From Photobacterium halotolerans DSM 18316 (GTDB taxonomy: Bacteria; Pseudomonadota; Gammaproteobacteria; Enterobacterales; Vibrionaceae): a stretch of DNA of 64,000 nucleotides. Below, one piece after another: positions 48,609-56,814 of this stretch. How positions within the stretch are numbered: the stretch's first letter is position 1; each line of letters opens with the position of its first letter. Position numbers and translations under genes: made by a program. The stretch lies in assembly GCF_000425165.1 (NCBI RefSeq), contig NZ_KE384322.1, forward strand, positions 92,011-156,010. Direction: 5' to 3'. The notes under the pieces were generated by a model, which was not told the origin of the DNA, did not search any database, and was given only the letters and a program-made list of their open reading frames with translations.

Positions 48609-50236
48609 CAGTGTGATTGCTCCAATGAACGGTTTACAACAACCAAAGGCACCAAGCCGACAAGCACCAGCAAAATGGCTGGCATAGCGGCCAGCTCCAG
48701 CTGCTCATCAGAGGCATAGTTGAAGACATAGGTTGCCAGAGTTTCAAAGTTAAATGGCCGCAGTAACAGCGCGGCGTTCAGCTCCTTCATAGACTCAATG
48801 AAGACCAGCAGACCCGCTATCAGGCAGCCCCGCCGGATGAGCGGCAAATGCACACGCCTCAGCATCGACATGGGCGCGCACCCCATGGTCTTGGCTGCCA
48901 TATCCAGTGACGGCGGTATTTTTGCCAGGCTGCTCTCAATACTGCCCACAGCTACCGCACCAAAACGCACCACAAAGGCAAAGATCATGGCAAACACAGT
49001 GCCGGAGAAAAACAGCCCGGGACGTCCCCACCCCATGAACTGAGTGACGTCATTCAGCCAATGATCGGCAGTGGTCAGTGGGATCATCACCCCGATTGCC
49101 AGCACGGTTCCCGGCACGGCATAGCCCATCACACTTAACCGCATCGGTGCGATGCTGGACCGGCGGCCATCCAGACGATGATAAAAATTGACCAGCAGGG
49201 CGACAGCAACGGCCAGCAAAGCCGCACTCACTGCAACTATCAGGCTGTTGATACTGAACTGTCTGAACTCTGAGTTCCAGCTCTGGGCAAAATACTGCCA
49301 GGCATAATAGAGCAGCTGCAGCAGCGGCAGGATAAAAGCAAAGCCAATCAGCGCCCAGCACCAGCCCAGTGCCAGCACTTTTTTCCAGCCGGATAAACGG
49401 TAACGGACATCTTCATTCGGTTCACTGTGCTGCTGAAACAGCTTTTGCCGGCGACGGCTGAATCGCTCTGCGCTGATCAGCAAAAAAATGGCCAGCAGCA
49501 TCATGGCGGAAATTTTTGCCGCCGCGTTGAGATTGGAATAGCCCAGCCAGGTATCGTACACCGCCGTCGTCAGGGAATGGACGGCAAAGTAACTGACAGT
49601 ACCGAAATCACCTAAGGTTTCCATGGCAATCAAAGACAGGCCGACGGCAATCGAAGGCCGAGCCAGAGGCAAAGAGATACGCCGGAAGCTTTCCAGCGGC
49701 GAACAGCGCAGCAAACGCGCAGATTGCAGTAAACTGGCGCTCTGCTCCATAAAAGCCGTGCGGGCCAGCAGGTAGATATAGGGATAAAGCACCAGAGCCA
49801 GCACCAGACACGCACCGCCTAAGGTGCGGATATCGGGAAACCAGTAATCCTGGTAACTCTGCCAGCCAAACCAGTCGCGCAGCAGAATTTGCACCGGTCC
49901 GGCATAGTCGAACCAGTCGGTGTAGATATAACCTATGATGTAGCCCGGCATCGCCAGCGGCAGTACTAAGGCCCATTGCAGCCACTTTTCACCGGGCAGT
50001 CGGCACATGGCCATAAACCAGGCAGCGGGTAAGCCAAACAAAGCCGCCAATAACGCAGTCCCGGCGACCAGCACCAGTGTATTGAGGGTATAGGTGCCCA
50101 TCACTGTGCTCATCAGATGAGCAAACACCTGATCTGATTCCCCCAGCGCCGTATAGAAAATGGCTAAAATGGGCAAAACCAGTAAAACACCAAACGTCCA
50201 GCCGCTGGTTTTCCAAATAGGGTATCTGTCTTTCAT
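48608..50236 (-). CDS. fbpB: ferric iron ABC transporter permease FbpB
   Basis: This 542-residue inner-membrane protein is a fused double permease with about 12 hydrophobic segments. It contains two binding-protein-dependent transport motifs, one around SLPLARPSIAVGLSLIAMET and one around VHLPLIRRGCLIAGLLVFIE. It matches the FbpB/SfuB/HitB type. It is separated from fbpA by 153 bp holding a hairpin. Confidence 0.92.
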   Translation of the reverse strand: MKDRYPIWKTSGWTFGVLLVLPILAIFYTALGESDQVFAHLMSTVMGTYTLNTLVLVAGTALLAALFGLPAAWFMAMCRLPGEKWLQWALVLPLAMPGYIIGYIYTDWFDYAGPVQILLRDWFGWQSYQDYWFPDIRTLGGACLVLALVLYPYIYLLARTAFMEQSASLLQSARLLRCSPLESFRRISLPLARPSIAVGLSLIAMETLGDFGTVSYFAVHSLTTAVYDTWLGYSNLNAAAKISAMMLLAIFLLISAERFSRRRQKLFQQHSEPNEDVRYRLSGWKKVLALGWCWALIGFAFILPLLQLLYYAWQYFAQSWNSEFRQFSINSLIVAVSAALLAVAVALLVNFYHRLDGRRSSIAPMRLSVMGYAVPGTVLAIGVMIPLTTADHWLNDVTQFMGWGRPGLFFSGTVFAMIFAFVVRFGAVAVGSIESSLAKIPPSLDMAAKTMGCAPMSMLRRVHLPLIRRGCLIAGLLVFIESMKELNAALLLRPFNFETLATYVFNYASDEQLELAAMPAILLVLVGLVPLVVVNRSLEQSH

Positions 50237-50353
50237 TGCCTACAACTTAGTATCCTTGAGCTGACACGAGAGAAGCCTTGCCCAACCAAAGGGGCAACAC
50301 ATGCGTCCAAGCAGTTCGCGAAAAAAACGCCCCCAAAGATACCAGACAATAGA

Positions 50354-50376
50354 TAAAAAGGGGCCTAGCGACCCCT
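50354..50376 (-). terminator. attenuator-like hairpin between fbpA and fbpB
   Basis: Read on the minus strand, AGGGG and CCCCT close a short stem, followed by TTTTTA. A leaky terminator here would give more binding protein than permease. The stem is only 5 bp, so strength is uncertain. Confidence 0.5.
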
Positions 50377-50389
50377 GTTTTTCTTCTGC

Positions 50390-51403
50390 TTACAGATCAA
50401 ACTGCACTTCATCCAGCAATTTGGTTGCTGCATTGTGGTACTCAGCGATCTTCTCCAGTGGCAGGGTATCAGCACTGAAGTCTCCCCAGGACGCCACCAA
50501 CTCAGAGCGTTCGACGCCCGCTTTAACCGGGTATTCAAAGTTCACGTCAGCGTACATGTGCTGGGCTTTGTCTGATGTCAGGAACTCCATCAGCTTCTGA
50601 GCATTGGCTTTATTAGGCGCGTGCTTAGCCATCGCCATACCGCTGATATTGACATGCGTGCCATTGACCTGCTGGCCAGGGAAGTTAATGTAAACCGCTT
50701 CTGCCCAGGATTTCTGGTTTTCATCGCTCAGCATTTTACCCAGGTAGTAGCTGTTACCAATGGCCAGATCACACAGACCTTCTTTAACCGCTTTCACCTG
50801 GCCACGGTCGTTACCCTGAGGTTTGCGGGCCAGGTTCGCTTTTACCCCTTCCAGCCAGGTTTTGGTTTCCGCTTCCCCGTAATGCGCAATCATCGAAGAA
50901 ACCAGAGAAATATTGTAAGGGTGCTTGCCTGAACGGGTGCAGATTTTGCCTTTCCACTCAGGTTTCGCCAGATCCAGATAATCAAAACTGGCTGGCAGAC
51001 GGCCGACACGCTCCCTGGATGAATACACACTGCGGGTACGTAACGTCAGAGCAAACCACTCATCGTCAGAATCACGATACTGAGCCGGAACATTTTTCTC
51101 AATCACTTCACTGTCAACCGCCTGTACCAGGCCTTTATCGCTCAATTCTGCCAGACGACTGATGTCAACGGTCAGAATCACATCGGCCGGGCTGTACTCA
51201 CCTTCCTGAGCCAGTTTTTCAGCAATGCCGTCTTTGGCAAACTTCACGTTGACCTTGATGCCGGTTTCATCGGTAAACTCTTTCAGCATCGGCTCAATCA
51301 AAAACGGCTGGCGCAGAGAGTAAACATTGACTTCCTCTGCCGCCAGAACCGTTTGAGGTGCCGACAGGCCCAGTAACACAGCAGAAGCTAACAGTTTTTT
51401 CAT
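50390..51403 (-). CDS. fbpA: periplasmic ferric iron-binding protein FbpA
   Basis: FbpA carries Fe(III) in the periplasm to FbpBC. The 337-residue precursor has a signal peptide (MKKLLASAVLLGLSAPQTVL...AA). The mature protein starts EEVNVYSLRQPFLIEPML. The paired Tyr iron ligands appear in AIGNSYYLGKML. A near-perfect Fur box overlaps its promoter region, so iron represses it. Confidence 0.94.
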   Translation of the reverse strand: MKKLLASAVLLGLSAPQTVLAAEEVNVYSLRQPFLIEPMLKEFTDETGIKVNVKFAKDGIAEKLAQEGEYSPADVILTVDISRLAELSDKGLVQAVDSEVIEKNVPAQYRDSDDEWFALTLRTRSVYSSRERVGRLPASFDYLDLAKPEWKGKICTRSGKHPYNISLVSSMIAHYGEAETKTWLEGVKANLARKPQGNDRGQVKAVKEGLCDLAIGNSYYLGKMLSDENQKSWAEAVYINFPGQQVNGTHVNISGMAMAKHAPNKANAQKLMEFLTSDKAQHMYADVNFEYPVKAGVERSELVASWGDFSADTLPLEKIAEYHNAATKLLDEVQFDL

Positions 51404-51430
51404 TGAGCATTCCCTTAATACAAAAATGAA

Positions 51431-51445
51431 TGATAATTTTTATCA
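51431..51445 (-). promoter_or_regulatory. Fur box upstream of fbpA
   Basis: TGATAATTTTTATCA matches 13 of 14 fixed positions of the 7-1-7 Fur consensus. It lies just downstream of a minus-strand TATAAT (51452-51457), so Fur would cover the transcription start. Confidence 0.85.
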
Positions 51446-51507
51446 GTTTTGATTATATATACTTTAGCAGTCTCTTCCGGGCAATGTGCTGAAACAAATA
51501 CACACAA

Positions 51508-51534
51508 AAAAACGCTGCCATTGGCAGCGTTTTT
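51508..51534 (-). terminator. terminator after amtB
   Basis: A 12-bp stem (AAAAACGCTGCC with GGCAGCGTTTTT) sits on a 3-nt loop. It separates amtB from the fbpA promoter. Confidence 0.9.
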
Positions 51535-51568
51535 GATAGTTTTGTGAAATAGTTCAAATTTAAAGCAG

Positions 51569-52798
51569 TTACTTCACACTGACAAATTCAGGGTAGGCAT
51601 CAACACCACAGTCGTGCAAATCCATACCTGCCATTTCTTCCTCTTCACTGACACGAATGCCCATGGTGGCTTTCAGGATAGCCCACACCGCCAGGCTCGC
51701 ACCAAATACCCAGGCGAAGATGACGACCGCACCCAACAGCTGGGCACCAAAGCTGGCATCAGTGTTGCTGAACGGTACCACCATCAGTCCGAAGAAACCG
51801 CACACACCGTGTACTGAGATGGCACCGACAGGATCATCGATTTTCAGCTTGTCCAGGCCGATGATGCTGAAGACAACCAGCGAACCGGCAATCACACCGA
51901 TAATGACCGAAGACATAGGTGACGGAGACAGCGGATCTGCAGTGATAGCCACCAGGCCTGCCAGTGCACCATTGAGAATCATGGTCAGATCCGCTTTACC
52001 CCAGGTGGTTTTACACACTGCCAGTGCAGCGATAGCACCTGCTGCTGCTGCCGCATTGGTGTTAAGGAAGATTTTACCCACTGCCGTCGCATTCTCGAAA
52101 TCGGAAATCATCAGCTGCGAACCGCCGTTGAAACCGAACCAGCCAAACCACAGGATAAAAGTACCCAAGGTCGCCAGCGGCAGGTTTGAACCGGGAATCG
52201 GCAGGATTTCACCATTTTTACCGTATTTGCCTTTACGGGCTCCCAGCAGCAGCACACCAGCCAGTGCCGCCGACGCACCCGCCATATGCACAATCCCTGA
52301 GCCGGCAAAGTCACTGAAGCCCGCCGCCGACAGGAAGCCACCGCCCCAGGTCCAGTACCCTTCAATCGGATAGATAACAGCCGTCAGAACAACGGAGAAT
52401 ACCAGAAATGCCCACAGCTTCATGCGTTCGGCAACAGCCCCTGAGACCACAGACATGGCTGTCGCGACAAAGACCACCTGGAAGAAGAAGTCAGATTCCA
52501 GCGAGTGGTCAGCCCCTTCAGCCTGAGTACCGAATAAGGTACCAAATGACGGCAGCCAGCCACCTTCGCCGTTATCCACATACATGATGTTATAACCCAC
52601 AATCAGGTACATGGTGCAGGCAATGGCGTACAGACAAAAGTTTTTGGTTAAAATTTCTGTGGTATTTTTTGAGCGCACCAGACCGGCTTCCAGCATGGCA
52701 AAACCAGCTGCCATCCACATGACCAGGGCTCCTGAGATCAGGAAAAAGAATGTGTCGAGCGCGTAGCGCAGCTCTGTCACCGTTGTTGATAATTCCAT
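51569..52798 (-). CDS. amtB: ammonium transporter AmtB
   Basis: AmtB is a trimeric ammonium channel of the inner membrane. The 409-residue protein has 11 or 12 helices, with the twin-His pore residues in GSGIVHMAGASAAL and AISVHGVCGFFG. The signature DFAGSGIVHMAG is present. The N-terminus LDTFFFLISGALVMWMAAGF lacks an obvious cleaved signal peptide. It is 29 bp after glnK, the usual regulatory partner, which blocks the channel when nitrogen is ample. Confidence 0.96.
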   Translation of the reverse strand: MELSTTVTELRYALDTFFFLISGALVMWMAAGFAMLEAGLVRSKNTTEILTKNFCLYAIACTMYLIVGYNIMYVDNGEGGWLPSFGTLFGTQAEGADHSLESDFFFQVVFVATAMSVVSGAVAERMKLWAFLVFSVVLTAVIYPIEGYWTWGGGFLSAAGFSDFAGSGIVHMAGASAALAGVLLLGARKGKYGKNGEILPIPGSNLPLATLGTFILWFGWFGFNGGSQLMISDFENATAVGKIFLNTNAAAAAGAIAALAVCKTTWGKADLTMILNGALAGLVAITADPLSPSPMSSVIIGVIAGSLVVFSIIGLDKLKIDDPVGAISVHGVCGFFGLMVVPFSNTDASFGAQLLGAVVIFAWVFGASLAVWAILKATMGIRVSEEEEMAGMDLHDCGVDAYPEFVSVK

Positions 52799-52827
52799 GG
52801 TTGTCGTCCTCTTATCACATCTCGTTG

Positions 52828-53166
52828 TTATAATGCTTCTGCGTCTGTCTCACCGGTACGGATACGTACCGCATGGTCCAGGTCGTAAACAAAAATCTTG
52901 CCGTCACCGATTTTGCCGGTGTGCGCCGCCTTGGTGATGGCCTCAAGAATGATGTCCAGGTTCTCCGCCTGAGTGGCGATTTCCAGCTTGACCTTAGGCA
53001 GGAAATCCACCTGATATTCCGCACCGCGGTACAGTTCAGTGTGCCCTTTCTGACGACCAAATCCCTTGACCTCAGAAACGGTCATCCCCTCAACCCCTAC
53101 GTCCGCCAGCGCTTCACGCACATCATCCAACTTAAAAGGTTTGATTATTGCATTGATGAGTTTCAT
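52828..53166 (-). CDS. glnK: nitrogen regulatory protein P-II, GlnK type
   Basis: This 112-residue PII protein senses 2-oxoglutarate, ATP and uridylylation. It has the T-loop with Tyr51 in ELYRGAEYQVDFLPK and the PII C-terminal signature around TGKIGDGKIFVYDLDHAVRIRTGE. It is assigned as GlnK because it directly precedes amtB and has a sigma-54 promoter. Confidence 0.95.
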   Translation of the reverse strand: MKLINAIIKPFKLDDVREALADVGVEGMTVSEVKGFGRQKGHTELYRGAEYQVDFLPKVKLEIATQAENLDIILEAITKAAHTGKIGDGKIFVYDLDHAVRIRTGETDAEAL

Positions 53167-53214
53167 TAACCTTGCTCCTTAAACCTGTGCATCCCTAACA
53201 TACACAGATTAATA

Positions 53215-53230
53215 AACAAGCTTCGTGCCA
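53215..53230 (-). promoter_or_regulatory. sigma-54 promoter of glnK-amtB
   Basis: Read on the minus strand, TGGCACGAAGCTTGTT matches the -24/-12 consensus TGGCACRNNNNTTGCW at all but one fixed position. It lies 49 bp before the glnK start, as expected for NtrC-controlled glnK-amtB. Confidence 0.85.
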
Positions 53231-53282
53231 ACTTTAAAAACCCTTAGCAAACATAAACTTAATAAAAAATCATAAAAATTGT

Positions 53283-53312
53283 ATAAAAAAACCGCACCAT
53301 GGTGGTGCGGTT
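53283..53312 (-). terminator. terminator after yacL; contains an NtrC-like dyad
   Basis: On the minus strand, AACCGCACCA-CCA-TGGTGCGGTT is followed by TTTTT, a strong terminator. The same bases contain GCACC-N5-GGTGC (53294-53308), the form of an NtrC site, about 65-95 bp upstream of the sigma-54 promoter. Confidence 0.85.
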
Positions 53313-53359
53313 GATTCCCCGAAAAGAAGCAAAGCAGGAATTTACACTGAATCTGACGC

Positions 53360-53728
53360 CTATCGTCCGCGAATGAATGCACGCCAAGCATGCAAGACTT
53401 GCTCAAAATCCTCGAATCCACACAGAGAAACCGCTTCATCGTCATAATGGCTCATGTCTTCATCCAACTGATCTTCATCTTGAAAAAACAAATAATTAGC
53501 CTGAACAATGGCTTCGTTATCCTCCAGGACCAGTGTCATTTCTTCCCCGCTTAACCGCCACTCGCTCGTGGTGCCCTTCAATGCACCAAGTTGATTCAGG
53601 ATCAAGGCTATCTTTGCTTCATCAGCCTGCACTTCTTCCACCAGCCAGCGGCCGAGCGCTTCATGTCCCATAGAAAAAACCACATGATAGCTGCCGTCCA
53701 GCATGTTTTTCTTAAATTCGTAGTCCAT
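53360..53728 (-). CDS. yacL: YacL family protein (UPF0231)
   Basis: This 122-residue UPF0231 protein has the family start [20 protein letters not shown], then [13 protein letters not shown] and the C-terminal [19 protein letters not shown]. Function is unknown. It is downstream of acnB on the same strand, matching E. coli acnB-yacL, with the acnB terminator between them. Confidence 0.93.
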   Translation of the reverse strand: MDYEFKKNMLDGSYHVVFSMGHEALGRWLVEEVQADEAKIALILNQLGALKGTTSEWRLSGEEMTLVLEDNEAIVQANYLFFQDEDQLDEDMSHYDDEAVSLCGFEDFEQVLHAWRAFIRGR

Positions 53729-53933
53729 ACCTGCCCTTTATTATTGTGATGAGTTTTTTAGTGATAGGTGTCTTGCCGTCAGGCGGCGTCTTAGTTAACT
53801 ATCGTCCGCATACTGCTTGCAGTGAAGGGAGCCGGAATAATTCCGCCGCGCACCTTGTCAGGAACCCGGTAAAATTGCAACCTGAAGCCGGTATGAGCTG
53901 TATCTGCGACGAAAGTGGAGAGTTAGCGGACAA

Positions 53934-53965
53934 AAAGAAAGGGAGCCATTGGCTCCCTTTCTTAT
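53934..53965 (-). terminator. terminator after acnB
   Basis: AAGAAAGGGAGCC and GGCTCCCTTTCTT pair on a 3-nt loop; on the minus strand a TTTTT run follows. A tandem repeat of TTATCAGGTAC lies just beside it. Confidence 0.9.
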
Positions 53966-54001
53966 CAGGTACTTATCAGGTACAACTTATCCTGCCGGGT
54001 A

Positions 54002-56599
54002 TTACACCGCAGCCTGGATAATCACCTCATCCGCACGCTTGGTGTACTGACCCATGCGGTGGAAGTTCAGATAACGGTAAGTATCTGCGGCCGTGGCATT
54101 AATCTGCTTGGCGTACTCCATGTACTCTTCCACAGTCGGGATACGGCCCAGGATAGCACCCACCGCGGCCAGCTCAGCTGAAGACAGATACACATTGGCA
54201 CCTGTCCCCAGGCGGTTCGGGAAGTTACGGGTAGAGGTCGACATCACTGTCGCTTTGTCTGCCACACGCGCCTGGTTACCCATGCACAGCGAACATCCCG
54301 GGGTTTCGATACGGACACCGGCACGGCCGAAGATGCCGTAGTAACCTTCCTCGGTCAGTTGGTCACGGTCCATCTTAGTCGGTGGTGCCACCCACAAACG
54401 CGTGTTCAGCTGACCACCAAATTTATCCAGCAGCTTACCGGCGGCACGGAAATGACCGATGTTAGTCATACAGGAACCGATAAAGACCTCGTCGATTTCC
54501 GTACCCTGAACATCAGACAGCAGGCGGGCATCATCCGGATCGTTAGGCGCACACAGAATGGGCTCTTTGATCTCTGCCAGATCGATTTCGATCACGTGAG
54601 CATATTCAGCGTCTTTGTCCGCTTCCATCAGTGACGGATTATCCAGCCATTCCTGCATCGCAGTAATACGGCGCTCAATGGTACGACGATCGCCATAACC
54701 TTCCGCGATCATCCACTTCAGCATCACAATGTTGGATTCCAGGTACTCAGCCACAGATTCCTGCGACAGTTTCACTGTACAACCTGCAGCACTGCGCTCT
54801 GCTGAGGCATCAGACAGCTCGAATGCCTGCTCAACTGTCAGGTGCTCAACACCTTCAATTTCCAGCACACGGCCGGAGAATTCGTTGATCTTGCCGGCTT
54901 TCTCTACGGTCAGCAGACCTTGCTTGATACCGTAGTAAGGGATGGCATGCACCAGATCACGCAGCGTGATCCCTTCTTGCATTTCGCCCTTGAAGCGCAC
55001 CAGGATAGATTCAGGCATATCCAGCGGCATCACGCCGGTTGCCGCGGCGAACGCCACCAGACCAGAGCCGGCCGGGAACGAGATCCCCAGAGGGAAACGG
55101 GTGTGCGAGTCACCGCCGGTACCGACAGTATCAGGCAGCAGCATACGGTTCAGCCAGGAGTGGATCACACCGTCGCCCGGACGCAGCGAAACACCGCCAC
55201 GGTTCATGATGAAATCAGGCAGCGTATGGTGGGTGTTGACATCAACTGGCTTAGGATACGCCGAGGTGTGACAGAATGACTGCATGGTCAGCTCGGCAGA
55301 GAAGCCCAGACAGGCCAGATCTTTGAGCTCATCACGGGTCATAGGACCTGTGGTGTCCTGAGAGCCCACTGTGGTCATCTTAGGCTCACAGTAAGTGCCC
55401 GGACGGATACCTTCAACACCGCAGGCTTTACCGACCATTTTCTGAGCCAGGGTAAAGCCTTTGCCTGAATCGGCCACTGGCTGCGGACGACGGAATACCG
55501 TCGACGCTTCCAGGCCCAGACACTCACGGGCACGGTCAGTCAGACCACGGCCGATGATCAGTGGAATACGGCCACCGGCACGTACTTCATCAATCAGCAC
55601 ATCAGTTTTCAGCGAGAAGGTCGAGACCACTTCATCTGTGTCGTGGCGGCGCACTTCGCCTTTGAATGGGTAAACATCGATCACATCACCCATGTTCAGC
55701 GCCGTCACATCCACTTCAATCGGCAGTGCACCGGCATCTTCCATAGTATTAAAGAAGATAGGCGCAATCTTACCGCCCAGCACATAACCGCCAGCACGCT
55801 TATTGGGCACATTCGGAATGTCATCGCCCATGAACCAGAGTACAGAGTTGGTTGCCGATTTACGCGACGATCCCGTACCGACCACATCACCCACGTAAAC
55901 CAGCTGATGCCCTTTTGCTTTCAGGGCTTCGATTTGTTTCACCGGGCCGATGGAACCGGCTTGGTCCGGTTCAATACCGTCACGTTCATTTTTCAGCATC
56001 GCCAGCGCGTGCAGAGGAATATCCGGACGGGACCAGGCGTCAGGCGCCGGTGACAGGTCATCGGTATTGGTTTCACCGGTGACTTTAAAGACGGTCAGGG
56101 TAATCTTTTCAGCCAGTTCAGGCTTAGACAGGAACCACTCGGCATCTGCCCAGGATTGCAGCACTTGCTTGGCGAATTCGTTGCCGGCTTTTGCTTTTTC
56201 TTCGACATCATAGAATGCATCGAACATCAGCAGCGTATGAGACAGGGCTTTCACCGCAATCGGTGCCAGTTCGGCATTGTCTAACAGGCTGATCAGTGGC
56301 TCAATGTTATAACCACCCTGCATGGTACCCAGCAGTTCAGCCGCTTTCTCTTTGCTGACAATGGGAGAAGTCGCTTCACCTGTGGTAATCGCGGCCAGGA
56401 AGCCCGCTTTCACGTAGGCGGCTTCATCAACACCTGGCGGGATGCGGTTTTCCAGCAGGTCGATCAGGAAGGCTTCTTCGCCTGCAGGTGGATTTTTCAG
56501 AAGTTCAACCAGAGCAGCAGTTTGCTCGGCATCCAGAGGCTTAGGGACAATCCCTTCAGCAGCACGCTCTTCGACGTGTTTACGGTAGGCTTCAAGCAC
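54002..56599 (-). CDS. acnB: aconitate hydratase B
   Basis: AcnB is the main TCA-cycle aconitase, interconverting citrate and isocitrate. Starting from a GTG at 56599 the protein has 865 residues, equal to E. coli AcnB. GAGGA lies 7 nt upstream of that GTG. A longer frame from 56677 would add 26 unrelated residues. The N-terminus reads [20 protein letters not shown]. Iron-sulfur Cys residues occur in [17 protein letters not shown] and [13 protein letters not shown]. Confidence 0.97.
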   Translation of the reverse strand: MLEAYRKHVEERAAEGIVPKPLDAEQTAALVELLKNPPAGEEAFLIDLLENRIPPGVDEAAYVKAGFLAAITTGEATSPIVSKEKAAELLGTMQGGYNIEPLISLLDNAELAPIAVKALSHTLLMFDAFYDVEEKAKAGNEFAKQVLQSWADAEWFLSKPELAEKITLTVFKVTGETNTDDLSPAPDAWSRPDIPLHALAMLKNERDGIEPDQAGSIGPVKQIEALKAKGHQLVYVGDVVGTGSSRKSATNSVLWFMGDDIPNVPNKRAGGYVLGGKIAPIFFNTMEDAGALPIEVDVTALNMGDVIDVYPFKGEVRRHDTDEVVSTFSLKTDVLIDEVRAGGRIPLIIGRGLTDRARECLGLEASTVFRRPQPVADSGKGFTLAQKMVGKACGVEGIRPGTYCEPKMTTVGSQDTTGPMTRDELKDLACLGFSAELTMQSFCHTSAYPKPVDVNTHHTLPDFIMNRGGVSLRPGDGVIHSWLNRMLLPDTVGTGGDSHTRFPLGISFPAGSGLVAFAAATGVMPLDMPESILVRFKGEMQEGITLRDLVHAIPYYGIKQGLLTVEKAGKINEFSGRVLEIEGVEHLTVEQAFELSDASAERSAAGCTVKLSQESVAEYLESNIVMLKWMIAEGYGDRRTIERRITAMQEWLDNPSLMEADKDAEYAHVIEIDLAEIKEPILCAPNDPDDARLLSDVQGTEIDEVFIGSCMTNIGHFRAAGKLLDKFGGQLNTRLWVAPPTKMDRDQLTEEGYYGIFGRAGVRIETPGCSLCMGNQARVADKATVMSTSTRNFPNRLGTGANVYLSSAELAAVGAILGRIPTVEEYMEYAKQINATAADTYRYLNFHRMGQYTKRADEVIIQAAV

Positions 56600-56814
56600 G
56601 ACATATTCCTCATTTTTCGGTTTAGCCAACCGGCTAAACATCCTTGGAAGTGATTGCCCTCTCCGGTTATCTCGCACGCATTATGCTTGACTAGATTCAG
56701 ACCTTTTTGGCGTGCAGGAGAGACCAAAACCGGTTACGGAGCATACCATTTTTAACTAAACATTAAAATCAGGCGGACTTTTACAACATTCACAAAACAG
56801 GAAAAATCCCGCTA

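Noticed and set aside
53962..53985. Tandem copy of TTATCAGGTAC beside the acnB terminator
   Set aside because: Only two copies of 11 bp with no dyad or known motif; probably a slippage duplication.
53746..54021. 91-codon plus-strand frame between yacL and acnB
   Set aside because: It runs through the acnB terminator and into acnB, with no ribosome-binding site or recognisable domain.
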